The notes beneath the pieces were generated by a model. The model searched no databases and was not told the origin of the DNA. It worked only from the letters and a program-made list of their open reading frames with translations. A stretch of 64,000 nucleotides of DNA from Pseudanabaena cinerea FACHB-1277. Lineage in GTDB: Bacteria; Cyanobacteriota; Cyanobacteriia; Pseudanabaenales; Pseudanabaenaceae. The first letter of the stretch is position 1. Each line of letters starts with the position of its first letter. Positions 1 to 9,022 of the stretch are shown in pieces. The translations under genes and the position numbers were made by a program. The DNA is taken from the NCBI RefSeq assembly GCF_014696345.1, contig NZ_JACJPY010000011.1:18697-82696 (forward strand), in the 5' to 3' direction.

Positions 1-333
1 AGTGCCAGCCATGAGCAGATAGGAACCCATCGAAGCCGCCAAACCAACGCAAATCGTGGTTACTTCAGCCTTGATATGTTGCATCGTATCAAAGATTGCT
101 AAACCTGCGGATACAGAACCACCTGGGGAGTTGATATACATATAGATATCTTTGGTTTGATCCTCAGAGTCAAAGTATAGAAGACGCGCAATAATCGAAT
201 TAGCCATACCATCTGTCACTTCACCACTCATAAAAATGATGCGCTCCATGGACAGACGCTCATAGATACTAATCCACTGCGTGAAAGTATCACCAGGATA
301 GCGATAGGGAACTCTAGGAACACCGATAGGCAT
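1..333 (-). CDS. clpP3: ATP-dependent Clp protease proteolytic subunit ClpP3 (partial, 3' end outside window)
   Basis: Serine peptidase subunit of the cytoplasmic Clp protease. The 111 visible N-terminal residues start [17 protein letters not shown] and include the oxyanion-loop region SPGGSV and the catalytic serine in GLAASMG, so this is the active subunit, unlike its neighbour. The catalytic His and Asp lie beyond the window edge. It follows clpR on the same strand; in Synechococcus clpR and clpP3 form one operon whose products build a mixed heptamer ring, and the order here agrees. The 193-bp spacer to clpR carries heptanucleotide arrays. The ATG at 331-333 begins the conserved sequence. 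Confidence 0.93.
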   Translation of the reverse strand, partial: MPIGVPRVPYRYPGDTFTQWISIYERLSMERIIFMSGEVTDGMANSIIARLLYFDSEDQTKDIYMYINSPGGSVSAGLAIFDTMQHIKAEVTTICVGLAASMGSYLLMAGT

Positions 334-365
334 AGGTTTGTTTTTGGGATTGGTGGGATTTTGAT

Positions 366-456
366 TTTTAGCTTTTAGCTTTTAGCTTTTAGCTTTTAGC
401 TTTTAGCTTTTAGCATTTAGCTTTTAGCGATTGGCTTTTAGCATTTAGCTTTTAGC
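366..456. repeat. Heptanucleotide tandem array (TTTTAGC, 13 units)
   Basis: Thirteen head-to-tail 7-bp units: ten exact TTTTAGC, two ATTTAGC and one diverged GATTGGC. The array lies in the clpR-clpP3 spacer, 33 bp upstream of the clpP3 start codon, so it would be part of a shared transcript. It resembles the short tandemly repeated repetitive (STRR) heptamers known from filamentous cyanobacteria. Confidence 0.95.
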
Positions 457-502
457 TTCTGATGGATGTCTTTATGTTGGCTATGGAATTTAGAATCAAT
501 TG

Positions 503-523
503 AGCTAACAGCTAACAGCTAAC
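503..523. repeat. Second heptanucleotide array (AGCTAAC x3)
   Basis: Three exact copies of AGCTAAC followed by a partial AGCTT. It lies just 3' of the clpR stop codon and has a different unit from the array at 366-456, so two independent heptamer arrays share one spacer. Confidence 0.9.
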
Positions 524-526
524 AGC

Positions 527-1255
527 TTAAACAAGTGCAGGCAAAGCTTTTGGCAAGTCTTTGGCACTTTCCAAGACGCGATCGATTAGCCCGTATTCTT
601 TTGCCTGCTCTGGGGTCATGTAAAACATCCGATCCATGTCTTTGGTCAATACTTCAGGCTCCTTGCCCGTTGTGTTGGACAGGATTTTGAGCATGGCGGC
701 GCGGTTGGTCAATACTTCCTTCGCCTGTATTTGCAGGTCAGAGGCTTGCCCTCTAGTTTGGCGGCGGGCTTGGTGAAGTACGATGGTGGCGTTGGGTAAG
801 CTGGCTCTGAAGCCCTTTGTGCCAGAGGCAAGGATCATCGCGGCGGTTCCCATTGCTTGACCAAGACAGATGGTATGTACGGGCGGTTTGATATAGTTGA
901 GGGTGTCACAGATGGCAAAGGCTTCGGTTTCAAAGCCGATCGCATCGCCTGTGTACCAAGATGTCCCCGTAGAGTTGATGTATAGGAAAATCGGTTTTTC
1001 GGGATCTTCGTATTGCAAATAGAGGAGTTGGGCGATTAGCAATTCGGTAACATCGACACCAAGCTGCTGTTTGTATTCGTCAGGCGATACAAGCGGCAAC
1101 CCAAAGTAAATAATCCGCTCTTTTAGCAATAGCGAAGGTAAGTCAGGCGGCGGTGTGCGTCCGTATGACGAATCCCCGTAATAGGCGGCTTGGGCGGCGC
1201 GGGGAACAGAGCGAGAAGGTCGATCCATGTTTATTCGTGTTAATGACACTGACAT
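527..1255 (-). CDS. clpR: ATP-dependent Clp protease, inactive ClpP-like subunit ClpR
   Basis: Non-catalytic ClpP paralogue that forms mixed rings with ClpP3. The ClpP fold is clear (KPIFLYINSTGTS, then CLGQAMGTAAMILASG, then VLHQARRQ). The motif that holds the nucleophile in ClpP (GLAASMG) reads GQAMGTA here, so the serine position is Gly136. An insertion of about nine residues follows the oxyanion-loop region (residues 98-112), another ClpR hallmark. The His in VLHQA and the Asp in DMDRMFYM remain. The 242-residue length is usual for cyanobacterial ClpR. It is followed by clpP3 on the same strand. Confidence 0.93.
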   Translation of the reverse strand: MSVSLTRINMDRPSRSVPRAAQAAYYGDSSYGRTPPPDLPSLLLKERIIYFGLPLVSPDEYKQQLGVDVTELLIAQLLYLQYEDPEKPIFLYINSTGTSWYTGDAIGFETEAFAICDTLNYIKPPVHTICLGQAMGTAAMILASGTKGFRASLPNATIVLHQARRQTRGQASDLQIQAKEVLTNRAAMLKILSNTTGKEPEVLTKDMDRMFYMTPEQAKEYGLIDRVLESAKDLPKALPALV

Positions 1256-1410
1256 TGTTAGCTTATCACAGCGATCCCACTGTCTTGGTCAGGGTTGGTT
1301 AGGTTTTGAGGTAGGGTTAGCCGTCAAATTTCCAAAATCCAAGAAGCGAGTGATGGGGAGAAGCACAGCCATCCGATTCTTAGACTTATCTCTTTGCAGG
1401 TTTTGAGACA

Positions 1411-1428
1411 GCCCAAAGCGCTGTATTA
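1411..1428 (+). repeat. Dispersed AGCGCAAAGCGCTGTA-type repeat, copy 1
   Basis: Reads GCCCAAAGCGCTGTATTA. It lies between the divergent clpR and serS genes, about 35 bp upstream of serS. One of at least ten intergenic copies in this window. Confidence 0.6.
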
Positions 1429-1463
1429 TTTTTATGTGTATTTATTCTACAAAATAAAATTTC

Positions 1464-2738
1464 GTGTTAGACATTAAGCTTCTGCGATCGCAGCCTGAAC
1501 AAATCCAAACGCGCCTCAATAGTCGTGGCAAGGGCTATGACCTTAGTCAATTATTGGCACTAGAGCAGCAGGCAAGGGAGTTAGAAACCCAGCGATCGCA
1601 CTTGCAGGCAGAAAGCAATGACATCGGTAAGCAGGTGGGCATGAAGATGAAGGCGGGTGCGCCTGCCGCCGAAATCGAGCAACTTAAGGGGCGATCGCTA
1701 GAAATTAAGCAACTATTAGCCGCATTGGAGCCGCAGGAAAAGTCATTGCGGGAGGCAAGCAACGGAATTTTAATGACCTTGCCCAACCTGCCTAGTGAAA
1801 GCGCCCCCATCGGTAAGGATGAGAAAGAAAATGTAGAAGTGCGGCGTTGGGGCGATGAGTATAAAACTACTCGCACCGATATTCAGCCCCATTGGGAAAT
1901 TGGCGAAAAACTAGGCATCCTTAATTTTGAACGCGCTGTTAAAATCTCCCAAGCAAGGTTTGTTAATCTCATTGGGGCGGGGGCAGCGTTGGAACGTGCC
2001 TTAATTCAGTTTATGCTCAATACCCACACTGCCAATGGTTACACTGAGGTTGCGCCGCCGCTATTGGTGAATAGTGACAGCATGACTGGCACAGGGCAGT
2101 TACCCAAATTTGCCGAAGATCTATTTAAATGTGCAGAGGACGATCTCTGGCTGATTCCCACGGCGGAAGTGCCTGTGACGAATTTATATCGCGATGAAAT
2201 TTTGGAGGGTGAAAATCTGCCCATTTATCATTGCGCCTATACCCCTTGTTTTCGCCGTGAGGCAGGTAGCTATGGACGGGATACGCGGGGACTGATTCGC
2301 TTGCACCAATTTAATAAGGTGGAATTAGTCAAATTTGTCCTGCCCGAAAATTCTGCGGCTGAGCATGAGCAACTGGTAAGTGATGCCGAATCAATTTTGC
2401 AAGCGCTAAAACTGCCCTATCGGGTGGTAGAACTCTGCACGGGCGATATGGGTTTTAGTGCCGCTAAGTGCTATGACCTCGAAGTTTGGTTGCCCACCGC
2501 CAATACTTACCGCGAAATTTCTAGCTGCTCGAATTTCCATGATTTTCAAGCTAGACGTGCCAATATTCGCTTTAGGAGCAAGGGCAAGAAGGGAACCGAG
2601 TTTGTGCATACCCTCAATGGCTCAGGTTTGGCGGTGGGGCGGACGATGACCGCAATTCTCGAAAATTATCAACAGGCAGACGGACGGGTGCTAATTCCTG
2701 AAGTGTTGCAACCTTTACTCAACAGGGAATATCTCTAA
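1464..2738 (+). CDS. serS: Seryl-tRNA synthetase
   Basis: Class II aminoacyl-tRNA synthetase that charges tRNA-Ser. Residues 1-110 form the antiparallel coiled-coil arm typical of SerRS ([21 protein letters not shown]). The catalytic core shows motif 2 ([21 protein letters not shown]) and motif 3 ([19 protein letters not shown]). The 424-residue length is normal. The start is GTG at 1464, which begins the family's conserved MLDIKLLR. The gene overlaps the next one by a single base (TAATG), which suggests translational coupling. Confidence 0.97.
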   Translation: MLDIKLLRSQPEQIQTRLNSRGKGYDLSQLLALEQQARELETQRSHLQAESNDIGKQVGMKMKAGAPAAEIEQLKGRSLEIKQLLAALEPQEKSLREASNGILMTLPNLPSESAPIGKDEKENVEVRRWGDEYKTTRTDIQPHWEIGEKLGILNFERAVKISQARFVNLIGAGAALERALIQFMLNTHTANGYTEVAPPLLVNSDSMTGTGQLPKFAEDLFKCAEDDLWLIPTAEVPVTNLYRDEILEGENLPIYHCAYTPCFRREAGSYGRDTRGLIRLHQFNKVELVKFVLPENSAAEHEQLVSDAESILQALKLPYRVVELCTGDMGFSAAKCYDLEVWLPTANTYREISSCSNFHDFQARRANIRFRSKGKKGTEFVHTLNGSGLAVGRTMTAILENYQQADGRVLIPEVLQPLLNREYL

Positions 2739-3424
2739 TGGCAACTATCCATCGGCTCAATCCCGACAACCCGCAAGAGCGCACGATCACTCAGATTGTC
2801 AATGCGTTGCGGGGTGGCGCGATCATGCTTTATCCCACGGATACGGTCTATGCGATCGGCTGCGATCTGATGTCAAAGTCGGCGGTGCAGCGTGTGCGAC
2901 AGCTTAAGCAAATGTCTAATGACAAGCCCTTGACCTTTTTATGTTCTTCTTTGTCGAATATTGCGGAATATGCGATCGTTTCTAATGCCAACTATCGCAC
3001 CATGAAAAGCCTAGTGCCAGGTCCTTTCACCTTCATTTTGCCTGCCACAAAACAAGTGCCGAAACTGGTCATGAACCCGAAGCGCAAAACCACAGGTATC
3101 CGCGTTCCCGATCACAAACTATCGCAAATGATCATTGAAAGGCTTCAAAATCCGATTATTTCCACCTCAGCCAATCTTCGGGATATGCAAGCAGATGATG
3201 ATGAGTTTGATTATGCGGTCAAGGGTGTTAAGCAGCGTCATGTTTGCGAGTTGCCCAAAATTGAGTTATTCGATCGCTTCTCTAAACTAGTGGATTTGAT
3301 CATCGATGATGGTTCAGAAAATGGCTCGGAAGTTTCGACTATTGTCGATCTCACCGATGATTTACATCCTGAGGTAATCCGTCAAGGTTTAGGCAACTTC
3401 TTTGATGTTGCATCGCGATTATAA
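2738..3424 (+). CDS. YciO/Sua5/YrdC-family protein (threonylcarbamoyl-AMP synthase-like)
   Basis: YrdC-fold protein of 228 residues. The nucleotide- and threonine-binding signature is present: LYPTDTVYAIGCD near the N-terminus, NDKPLTFLCSSLSN, then KRKTTGIRVPDH and PIISTSANLRD. The family makes threonylcarbamoyl-adenylate for the t6A37 modification of ANN-decoding tRNAs. The stretch around PLTFLCSSLSNIAEYAIV is closer to the YciO branch than to TsaC, and YciO function is less settled, so t6A synthesis is inferred, not certain. Its start codon overlaps the serS stop, placing two tRNA-related genes in one unit. Confidence 0.85.
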   Translation: MATIHRLNPDNPQERTITQIVNALRGGAIMLYPTDTVYAIGCDLMSKSAVQRVRQLKQMSNDKPLTFLCSSLSNIAEYAIVSNANYRTMKSLVPGPFTFILPATKQVPKLVMNPKRKTTGIRVPDHKLSQMIIERLQNPIISTSANLRDMQADDDEFDYAVKGVKQRHVCELPKIELFDRFSKLVDLIIDDGSENGSEVSTIVDLTDDLHPEVIRQGLGNFFDVASRL

Positions 3425-3692
3425 GCATTTGGATCTGCGCGATCGCCTATATGCCCTGTATCTAATCTTGCATCTAATCTAAATTAAAGCAAATTCAGCA
3501 AATTAGTGAGCGTCAAAACTATTGACTTGGGCAAAGCCCATCCCGATATTGCTTGGATTCATATTAGTTTCGCCTGTGGCAAATATAAAATCAAAGTAAA
3601 GCTCAAAAGCTTGCATAGTTGTGACTAAACAATAAATAAACTTTTGTCATGACATTCTGGTATGTTTGAGATCCGCCGTTAGCTGAATATCC

Positions 3693-5465
3693 ATGACCGT
3701 TAGAGAAACCTTTCGTCGCACCAAAATTGTTGCCACCATTGGCCCCGCCACCAGTAGCCCAGAGATGCTACGCCAGCTTATCGAAGCAGGTGCAACCACT
3801 TTTCGCTTAAATTTCTCCCATGGGGTCCATGCCGATCACCATCGCAGTATTTGTAATATTCGCCAAGTATCCAGTGAACTTAACCAACCTGTCGGTATAT
3901 TACAGGACTTACAAGGACCCAAAATTCGCCTTGGAGTATTTAAAGAGGGGCCAATTCAATTAAATAGAGGCGATAAGTTTACGTTAACCAGTCGCAGAGT
4001 CGATGGTACAAACGAAATTAGCTGTATTACTTACGACAAGCTTGCCGAGGAAGTGCCAATTGGAGCAGTGATTATGCTCGATGATGGCAAAGTGGAAATG
4101 GTTGTCGAAGATGTCAATGCAGATTTGGGAGATCTTTACTGCCGTGTGGTGATTGGCGGTACACTCTCGAATAATAAAGGCGTAAATTTTCCCAATGTAC
4201 ATTTGTCGGTTAGTGCTATGACAGACAAAGATCGTGAGGATCTTAGGTTTGGCTTGTCCGAAGGTGTGGATTGGGTGGCGCTAAGCTTTGTTTGCCATCC
4301 TGAGGATGTGCTAGAGGTTAAGGATTTAATCGCAGCTTCGGGGCGCAATGCCAGTGTGATTGCCAAGATCGAAAAGCATGAGGCAATTACTAACATGGAG
4401 GCAATCCTAGCAGTATGTGATGGAGTGATGGTGGCCAGGGGTGATTTGGGCGTGGAAATCCCTGCGGAGGATGTGCCGATCGCCCAAAAGCAATTGATCA
4501 AAACCGCCAACCGTATGGGCATCCCTGTAATTACAGCGACCCAAATGCTCGACAGCATGGTGAATAGTCCTCGTGCTACTCGTGCCGAAATTTCAGATGT
4601 CGCCAATGCGATCATTGATGGTACGGATGCGGTGATGCTTTCCAATGAAACGGCTGTAGGCAAATATCCGATTTTGGCTGTGGAGACGATGGCAAGGATC
4701 GCGGTGCGGATCGAGAGGGAGCAGGATCTAAAAATGCAGCCCATTGAAAGTATGGGGCGAGCCGTCCCCAATGCCATTAGCCAAGCGGTGGGGCGGATTG
4801 CCATGCAACTTGATGCGGCAGCGATCGTCACGCTCACCAAAACAGGCTCTACTGCCCGCAATGTCAGCAAATTCCGTCCACCGATTCCCATTTTGGCAGT
4901 GACTCCCAATGTGCAGGTGGCAAGGCGATTGCAAATGGTTTGGGGCGTGCAACCTTTAGTGATGTTGTCTTTGCCATCGGCTAGACAAAATTTTGAGGCG
5001 GCGCTAAACCTTGCTCAAGAGATGAAGCTCCTGACCGCAGGAGATTTGGTGGTAATGTCCGCAGGCACTTTACAGGATGTCTCAGGTTCCACAGATCTAA
5101 TCAAGGTCGAGTTTGTGTCATCAGTGGTTGGACGTGGTTTGAGTGTCGGCTCTGGTATGGTGCATGGTCGGGCTAGGGTGGCTTTCCATCACCTTGATGT
5201 GCGTGATTTTAATAAGGGTGAGATCTTAGTCATTGATAATACTGATGCTGACTATGTGGAAGTAATTCGTAAGGCGGCGGCGGTGATTACGGAGGAGGGA
5301 AGTTTGGATTCCCATGCAGTAGTAATCGGACGCAGGCTGGGCATCCCAATCCTGATTGGGGTAAAAAATGCTACGGGCTTTATCCGTGATGGTGAACCTT
5401 TAAGTATCAATTTCCATAAAGGGATGATCTATTCTGGCTCACGTACCGATGAGTTAGCTTTTTAA
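3693..5465 (+). CDS. pyk: Pyruvate kinase with C-terminal PEP-utilising mobile domain
   Basis: Converts phosphoenolpyruvate and ADP to pyruvate and ATP. The catalytic barrel starts at TKIVATIGPATSSPEML and continues through FRLNFSHG, LQDLQGPKIRLG and the active-site region VIAKIEKHEAI; GVMVARGDLGVEIPAE and TATQMLDSM follow. The regulatory C-domain ends near residue 475. A further segment (about residues 480-585, with EEGSLDSHAVVIGRRLGIPILIG) is the phosphohistidine-type mobile domain also found in PEP synthase and PPDK. At 590 residues it is the long form common in cyanobacteria and bacilli. It is transcribed alone, with a 268-bp upstream region. Confidence 0.96.
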   Translation: MTVRETFRRTKIVATIGPATSSPEMLRQLIEAGATTFRLNFSHGVHADHHRSICNIRQVSSELNQPVGILQDLQGPKIRLGVFKEGPIQLNRGDKFTLTSRRVDGTNEISCITYDKLAEEVPIGAVIMLDDGKVEMVVEDVNADLGDLYCRVVIGGTLSNNKGVNFPNVHLSVSAMTDKDREDLRFGLSEGVDWVALSFVCHPEDVLEVKDLIAASGRNASVIAKIEKHEAITNMEAILAVCDGVMVARGDLGVEIPAEDVPIAQKQLIKTANRMGIPVITATQMLDSMVNSPRATRAEISDVANAIIDGTDAVMLSNETAVGKYPILAVETMARIAVRIEREQDLKMQPIESMGRAVPNAISQAVGRIAMQLDAAAIVTLTKTGSTARNVSKFRPPIPILAVTPNVQVARRLQMVWGVQPLVMLSLPSARQNFEAALNLAQEMKLLTAGDLVVMSAGTLQDVSGSTDLIKVEFVSSVVGRGLSVGSGMVHGRARVAFHHLDVRDFNKGEILVIDNTDADYVEVIRKAAAVITEEGSLDSHAVVIGRRLGIPILIGVKNATGFIRDGEPLSINFHKGMIYSGSRTDELAF

Positions 5466-5486
5466 TATCTTTTCTAGCTTGGGTTT

Positions 5487-5505
5487 GAGCGCAAAGTGAT
5501 GAATA
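5487..5505 (+). repeat. Dispersed AGCGCAAAGCGCTGTA-type repeat, copy 2 (degenerate)
   Basis: Reads GAGCGCAAAGTGATGAATA. It lies in the 57-bp spacer between the convergent pyk and Uma2-family genes. Confidence 0.5.
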
Positions 5506-5522
5506 ATCACAGAGCCAACGTC

Positions 5523-6080
5523 CTAAAGACTTAGCCAGCTAAAAATCTGCTCAACCGTCAGATCCAAATCAATTCCTGTTAAAACTGGCAAGCGATCGCT
5601 ATGGGTAAATTCCTTAACACGGCGATCGCCATCCACCACCAAAATACTCTCATCTTCTGCATCAAGCAGCCAGCCCAATTCAGTACCATACTCCACACAA
5701 TGCAGAAGTTTACCCAAAACTTGCTTATATCGTTGATCAGGGGAAAGAATTTCAATAGCCCAATCAGGATGAATTTCAAAACGGTTAGCAATACGACCTG
5801 ATGGAAGACGAGGAATTCTTTCCCAACGAAATACAGATATGTCTGGGACAATAGCTAACCCACCAAAAACACAGCGCAATTCTGGAAAAGCCTTGGCAAT
5901 TTTTTGTGGTTTAGTGACTTGATTAATAGCTTCGCATAGATCTATCTGAAGTTCACTATGTTCACCTTGTGGCATTGCTTTTTGAATGATTTGTCCATGA
6001 ATAAATTCAGAGGCAGGTTTAGTTTCGGGCAGTTGCAAAAACGCATCTATAGTTATGGGTTTAATTGCTGTAGTAGTCAT
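5523..6080 (-). CDS. Uma2 family protein (DUF820, putative PD-(D/E)XK endonuclease fold)
   Basis: A 185-residue member of the Uma2/DUF820 family, which is greatly expanded in cyanobacteria and has a restriction-endonuclease-like fold of unclear role. Visible landmarks are the N-terminal helix TIDAFLQLPETKPASEFIHGQIIQK, then PDISVFRWERIP, the core strand and motif HPDWAIEILSPDQ, and ELGWLLDAEDESILVV. The acidic residues in PDISV and WAIEILSP fit the PD-(D/E)XK active site. No partner gene adjoins it. The ATG at 6078-6080 gives the usual family N-terminus. Confidence 0.88.
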   Translation of the reverse strand: MTTTAIKPITIDAFLQLPETKPASEFIHGQIIQKAMPQGEHSELQIDLCEAINQVTKPQKIAKAFPELRCVFGGLAIVPDISVFRWERIPRLPSGRIANRFEIHPDWAIEILSPDQRYKQVLGKLLHCVEYGTELGWLLDAEDESILVVDGDRRVKEFTHSDRLPVLTGIDLDLTVEQIFSWLSL

Positions 6081-6186
6081 AGCTCCATACCCTCAAAAAC
6101 TAATCTAATAGTAACAGCGATCGCTTCCCCACAAACAAATCAACAAGCAAGGGGCGATCGCCATAATATTCTCAACTACTCAACAC

Positions 6187-8283
6187 TTACCAAATTTTCC
6201 AATCTTCCCAATTGAGATTGAATATAGAAGTATCGGGAAAAGCGATCGCATTCTGATTTTGGACTAGTCTTTGTTGCAACTGGGTCAATAGCGGATTGAT
6301 TCTGGGCAAACTTGCCACCAATTGATAAGGAAAAATCCCTTCAGCAAGGGCAAAAGCAGCCGTTGTGCCTGCGGCGGCTCCCACTGACCACTCATAGGAA
6401 TGCACCCGATAACCTGCGGCAACAATATAACTGAAGGCAATATTTTTGCCCGAAACAATCAAATTATCAACCCTTTGCGGAATCAGCGATCGCAAGGGAA
6501 TTTGTCCAGGAAAAGCCGCTCCGTGACCATTGCGAACCCCTGCTCGTTCGGTATTACCAGCCTTCTCCACAGGATATTCACTGAGGCAGGGATGGAAATC
6601 TAGATAATATTGGGCAATACCGATCGCATCAGGATAGATAGTGGAACGAGTGCGCCGAGGAATATTTTGCGGGGCAGTATTATTTCTAATGGCACTAGCG
6701 GCTTCTAAACCAGCGATCGCCTTCCATAGGCTGCGATATTGCGACTCCGAAAGATTATTGCGATATACTTCTGTACTAAAATCCACCCGCGACACATCAA
6801 TTTCCGACATACTAAAGCCTTCAGGATAGCCATAGGCAGGTCTGCCGATGATCCGCCGTGACTCGCGGATATAGGGATATTTCGATAGTCCATGCATCGT
6901 TCCCATTGGTGAGTTTAAACCCGTGAGCAAGCGATGGTTGGGAAATGGCTTTTTCCAATTTGTCTTTTGCTGTGAATCAGTTGTGCCTGCTACTAGCCAA
7001 TAGTAAAAACCGAGGGCAATTTCTTCACCGCTTTTGAGGGTTTCTGTGCGTAACCCGCCCATCCAGCCATGGGGTTCCAACTGCCCCGATCGCTGCAATT
7101 GTTCCCTTGTGTAAATTAGATTATCCTTGGCAGTACCTGGGCGATAGTCATTTCCCCAAACCCAGTTCTGCATGGAGATATCCCCCGCCTTCATTGGCGA
7201 AACACCAAAAGCATTCTTTTTCTGAGAATTAGAACCTTCCGTAATTGCACTCCAAATGCGGCGATAGGTAAAAATCACATCAAAATTGGCAAGATTTGGT
7301 TTGGGGTCAGAGCCGTAGTAGGGTAAGTAGCGATCGTAAAAGGGCGGCTTGGTTTGTGGTTGTGGTTCCGCAGTCTGCTCCATTGCAAAGGTATAGGTGA
7401 AGCCTTGGGTGCAGTAAGGATCATTTACAGTTACGGGGGAAGAAGGGTTGAGATGCGATCGCGGATCGATGCCCAGTCGATAGGGAACATCGGCAAGAGC
7501 AATAATTTCCCCTGTTTCCGTAGAATCAATCACAAACCAATTATTAGTTTGCGCTTTAGTTTGCGCTCTAGTTTGCGTTTTTGTTGCAGGTTTGAATTTA
7601 ATCACCTGTTTGTGCAGACGGGAAGAATTTTCGTAACGATAGGCATCTTCAATAATGGCTGAAAGCGGCTCCGTATTTAGGACAGCACTATTGGGCGCAG
7701 GACGATGTTGAATGGCGATCGCACCTTCAATTAATTGGCGATCAGTAGACATTTCTAACTTTTTGATCACCGTATTTGGGAACCATTTTAATTTGCCATT
7801 CCCTTTTTGTGCCGCCTCATCAAGCATTGCCACTAGAATCTTTTGGGCAGTATTGGGAATAAAGCAGGATACACTTACCCAGCAGTCTCCTGGGTTTAAC
7901 TTGCCATAGGTTTGTTCTATCCGTTTGCGAAATTCACTATAGCCTTTAGGAAAGAACCAGAGATTGCGCTGCTTTTTCGCTTCATCTAAAGCCGAAGTCC
8001 CCTGCGCGGTAATCTGTCCACCCATCCAATCTGTAATCTCGGTCATGCAGACTATGCGCCCCGCAAGGAGTGCTTCGTAGGCGGCAGCAGTACCTGCCAC
8101 ACCACCACCCACAATTAGGACTTCGCAATCTTCTACTACATCAGGGTTGCGTGGGGTAGATGGTGATAAATTTTGGGCGATCGCTTGATTGGGAAATAGC
8201 GTGAATATAGTGGCGATCGCTGAGGATGCAATTATTGCGCCACAGTATTTATTGAGAACTCTATGGAAATGGGAATGTCGCAT
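6187..8283 (-). CDS. Exported FAD-dependent oxidoreductase (FAD_oxidored family)
   Basis: A 698-residue protein with an N-terminal signal peptide (hydrophobic stretch IIASSAIATIFTLF, probable cleavage after QAIA). A Rossmann dinucleotide-binding motif follows (VLIVGGGVAGTAAAYEALLAG, about residues 54-74), then WMGGQITAQGTSALDE, which is typical of the FAD_oxidored family (PF12831). The C-terminal FAD contact region DNLIVSGKNIAFSYI and the following EWSVGAAAGTTAAFAL are well kept. The substrate is unknown and no neighbour suggests one. The signal peptide implies a periplasmic or extracellular location. Confidence 0.85.
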   Translation of the reverse strand: MRHSHFHRVLNKYCGAIIASSAIATIFTLFPNQAIAQNLSPSTPRNPDVVEDCEVLIVGGGVAGTAAAYEALLAGRIVCMTEITDWMGGQITAQGTSALDEAKKQRNLWFFPKGYSEFRKRIEQTYGKLNPGDCWVSVSCFIPNTAQKILVAMLDEAAQKGNGKLKWFPNTVIKKLEMSTDRQLIEGAIAIQHRPAPNSAVLNTEPLSAIIEDAYRYENSSRLHKQVIKFKPATKTQTRAQTKAQTNNWFVIDSTETGEIIALADVPYRLGIDPRSHLNPSSPVTVNDPYCTQGFTYTFAMEQTAEPQPQTKPPFYDRYLPYYGSDPKPNLANFDVIFTYRRIWSAITEGSNSQKKNAFGVSPMKAGDISMQNWVWGNDYRPGTAKDNLIYTREQLQRSGQLEPHGWMGGLRTETLKSGEEIALGFYYWLVAGTTDSQQKTNWKKPFPNHRLLTGLNSPMGTMHGLSKYPYIRESRRIIGRPAYGYPEGFSMSEIDVSRVDFSTEVYRNNLSESQYRSLWKAIAGLEAASAIRNNTAPQNIPRRTRSTIYPDAIGIAQYYLDFHPCLSEYPVEKAGNTERAGVRNGHGAAFPGQIPLRSLIPQRVDNLIVSGKNIAFSYIVAAGYRVHSYEWSVGAAAGTTAAFALAEGIFPYQLVASLPRINPLLTQLQQRLVQNQNAIAFPDTSIFNLNWEDWKIW

Positions 8284-8320
8284 ACTTTTACGGTCTCTCT
8301 CTTCATTTCGAGGTGTAGAT

Positions 8321-8383
8321 ACCCCCCCAGCCCCCCTTGTAAAGGGGGGAGAATAAATTAAGTAAGGGGGATTGAGGGGGATC
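8321..8383. repeat. C/G-run palindromic dispersed repeat
   Basis: Two parts: CCCCCCTTGTAAAGGGGGG, a perfect hairpin arm pair, and downstream GGGGGATTGAGGGGGATCT. It lies in the 109-bp spacer between the DUF2232 gene and the FAD oxidoreductase gene. Related copies occur at 28126-28158 and, translated, inside cobN at 52689-52807. Confidence 0.85.
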
Positions 8384-8392
8384 TCTGGAAGA

Positions 8393-9019
8393 CTATTCTA
8401 GCAATCCTTCAATCCACTTGGGCGGATGGGGGATCGGGTTGCCAAGGCGATCTAAGACAATCCAAGCTACTAAATGCACCAGCAATTGATAGGCAAAATT
8501 ACTAAAAACAATTCCCGCGATCGCAAAGGCTTGAATTGCTGCAAAATCTGGCTGCTCTAAAGAACCAAACAACTGCATTAACCAATTGAGAAAACTGGTA
8601 ATTTGGACAATGGAATAATTCCACACATTTTCGCCAAGCAGCAATGACACAAACGCAAATTGGAAGCCCGTACCGATCGCCCCAATGATCGTGGCAATGC
8701 TCAGGGACCCCGCCCAAGGAAAGTTCCGTTTCCAGAGATAGCCCAATGTCACACCCACTATGCCGTGGGGAATTAGATATTGAATGCTGCGGGTGGGACC
8801 CATCAAAATTGCCAATAGTAGCGCCGTGACGATGACAGACATCCATGCAGCCCGTCCATGCCAACGCAAATAGGCGAGAGCAGTGGGTAATGGAAATAAC
8901 ATCCGCAGTAAAGGACCTACGGGAAAATAAAAATTAATCAGGAATAGCATGGCGGTGGTACTGGCAAGAAAGGCAGTCTCTACCATTTCACGGGGATGAT
9001 TTTGTGGTGATTGGGACAT
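8393..9019 (-). CDS. DUF2232 family membrane protein
   Basis: A 208-residue integral membrane protein with about five or six hydrophobic segments (for example TAMLFLINFYFPVG, WMSVIVTALLLAILMG, GIVFSNFAYQLLVHLVAWIVL). The pattern FPLPTALAYLRWHGRAAWMSV matches DUF2232 (PF09991), whose members resemble substrate-binding S components or energy-coupling membrane proteins. The real function is unknown. It starts three bases after the lgt stop on the same strand, so the two genes are probably co-transcribed. Confidence 0.8.
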   Translation of the reverse strand: MSQSPQNHPREMVETAFLASTTAMLFLINFYFPVGPLLRMLFPLPTALAYLRWHGRAAWMSVIVTALLLAILMGPTRSIQYLIPHGIVGVTLGYLWKRNFPWAGSLSIATIIGAIGTGFQFAFVSLLLGENVWNYSIVQITSFLNWLMQLFGSLEQPDFAAIQAFAIAGIVFSNFAYQLLVHLVAWIVLDRLGNPIPHPPKWIEGLLE

Positions 9020-9022
9020 ACT

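Noticed and set aside
366..523. CRISPR array in the clp spacer
   Set aside because: Units are 7 bp, directly adjacent and without spacers; simple tandem repeats.
4136..4909. Long antisense frame (257 codons) inside pyk
   Set aside because: Shadow of the conserved pyruvate kinase frame; its product has no recognisable domain.
7540..7600. Repeated TTTGCGCT/TTTGCGTT units in the FAD oxidoreductase as a repeat element
   Set aside because: A local coding expansion (TKTQTRAQTKAQTNN) within one gene, not seen elsewhere.
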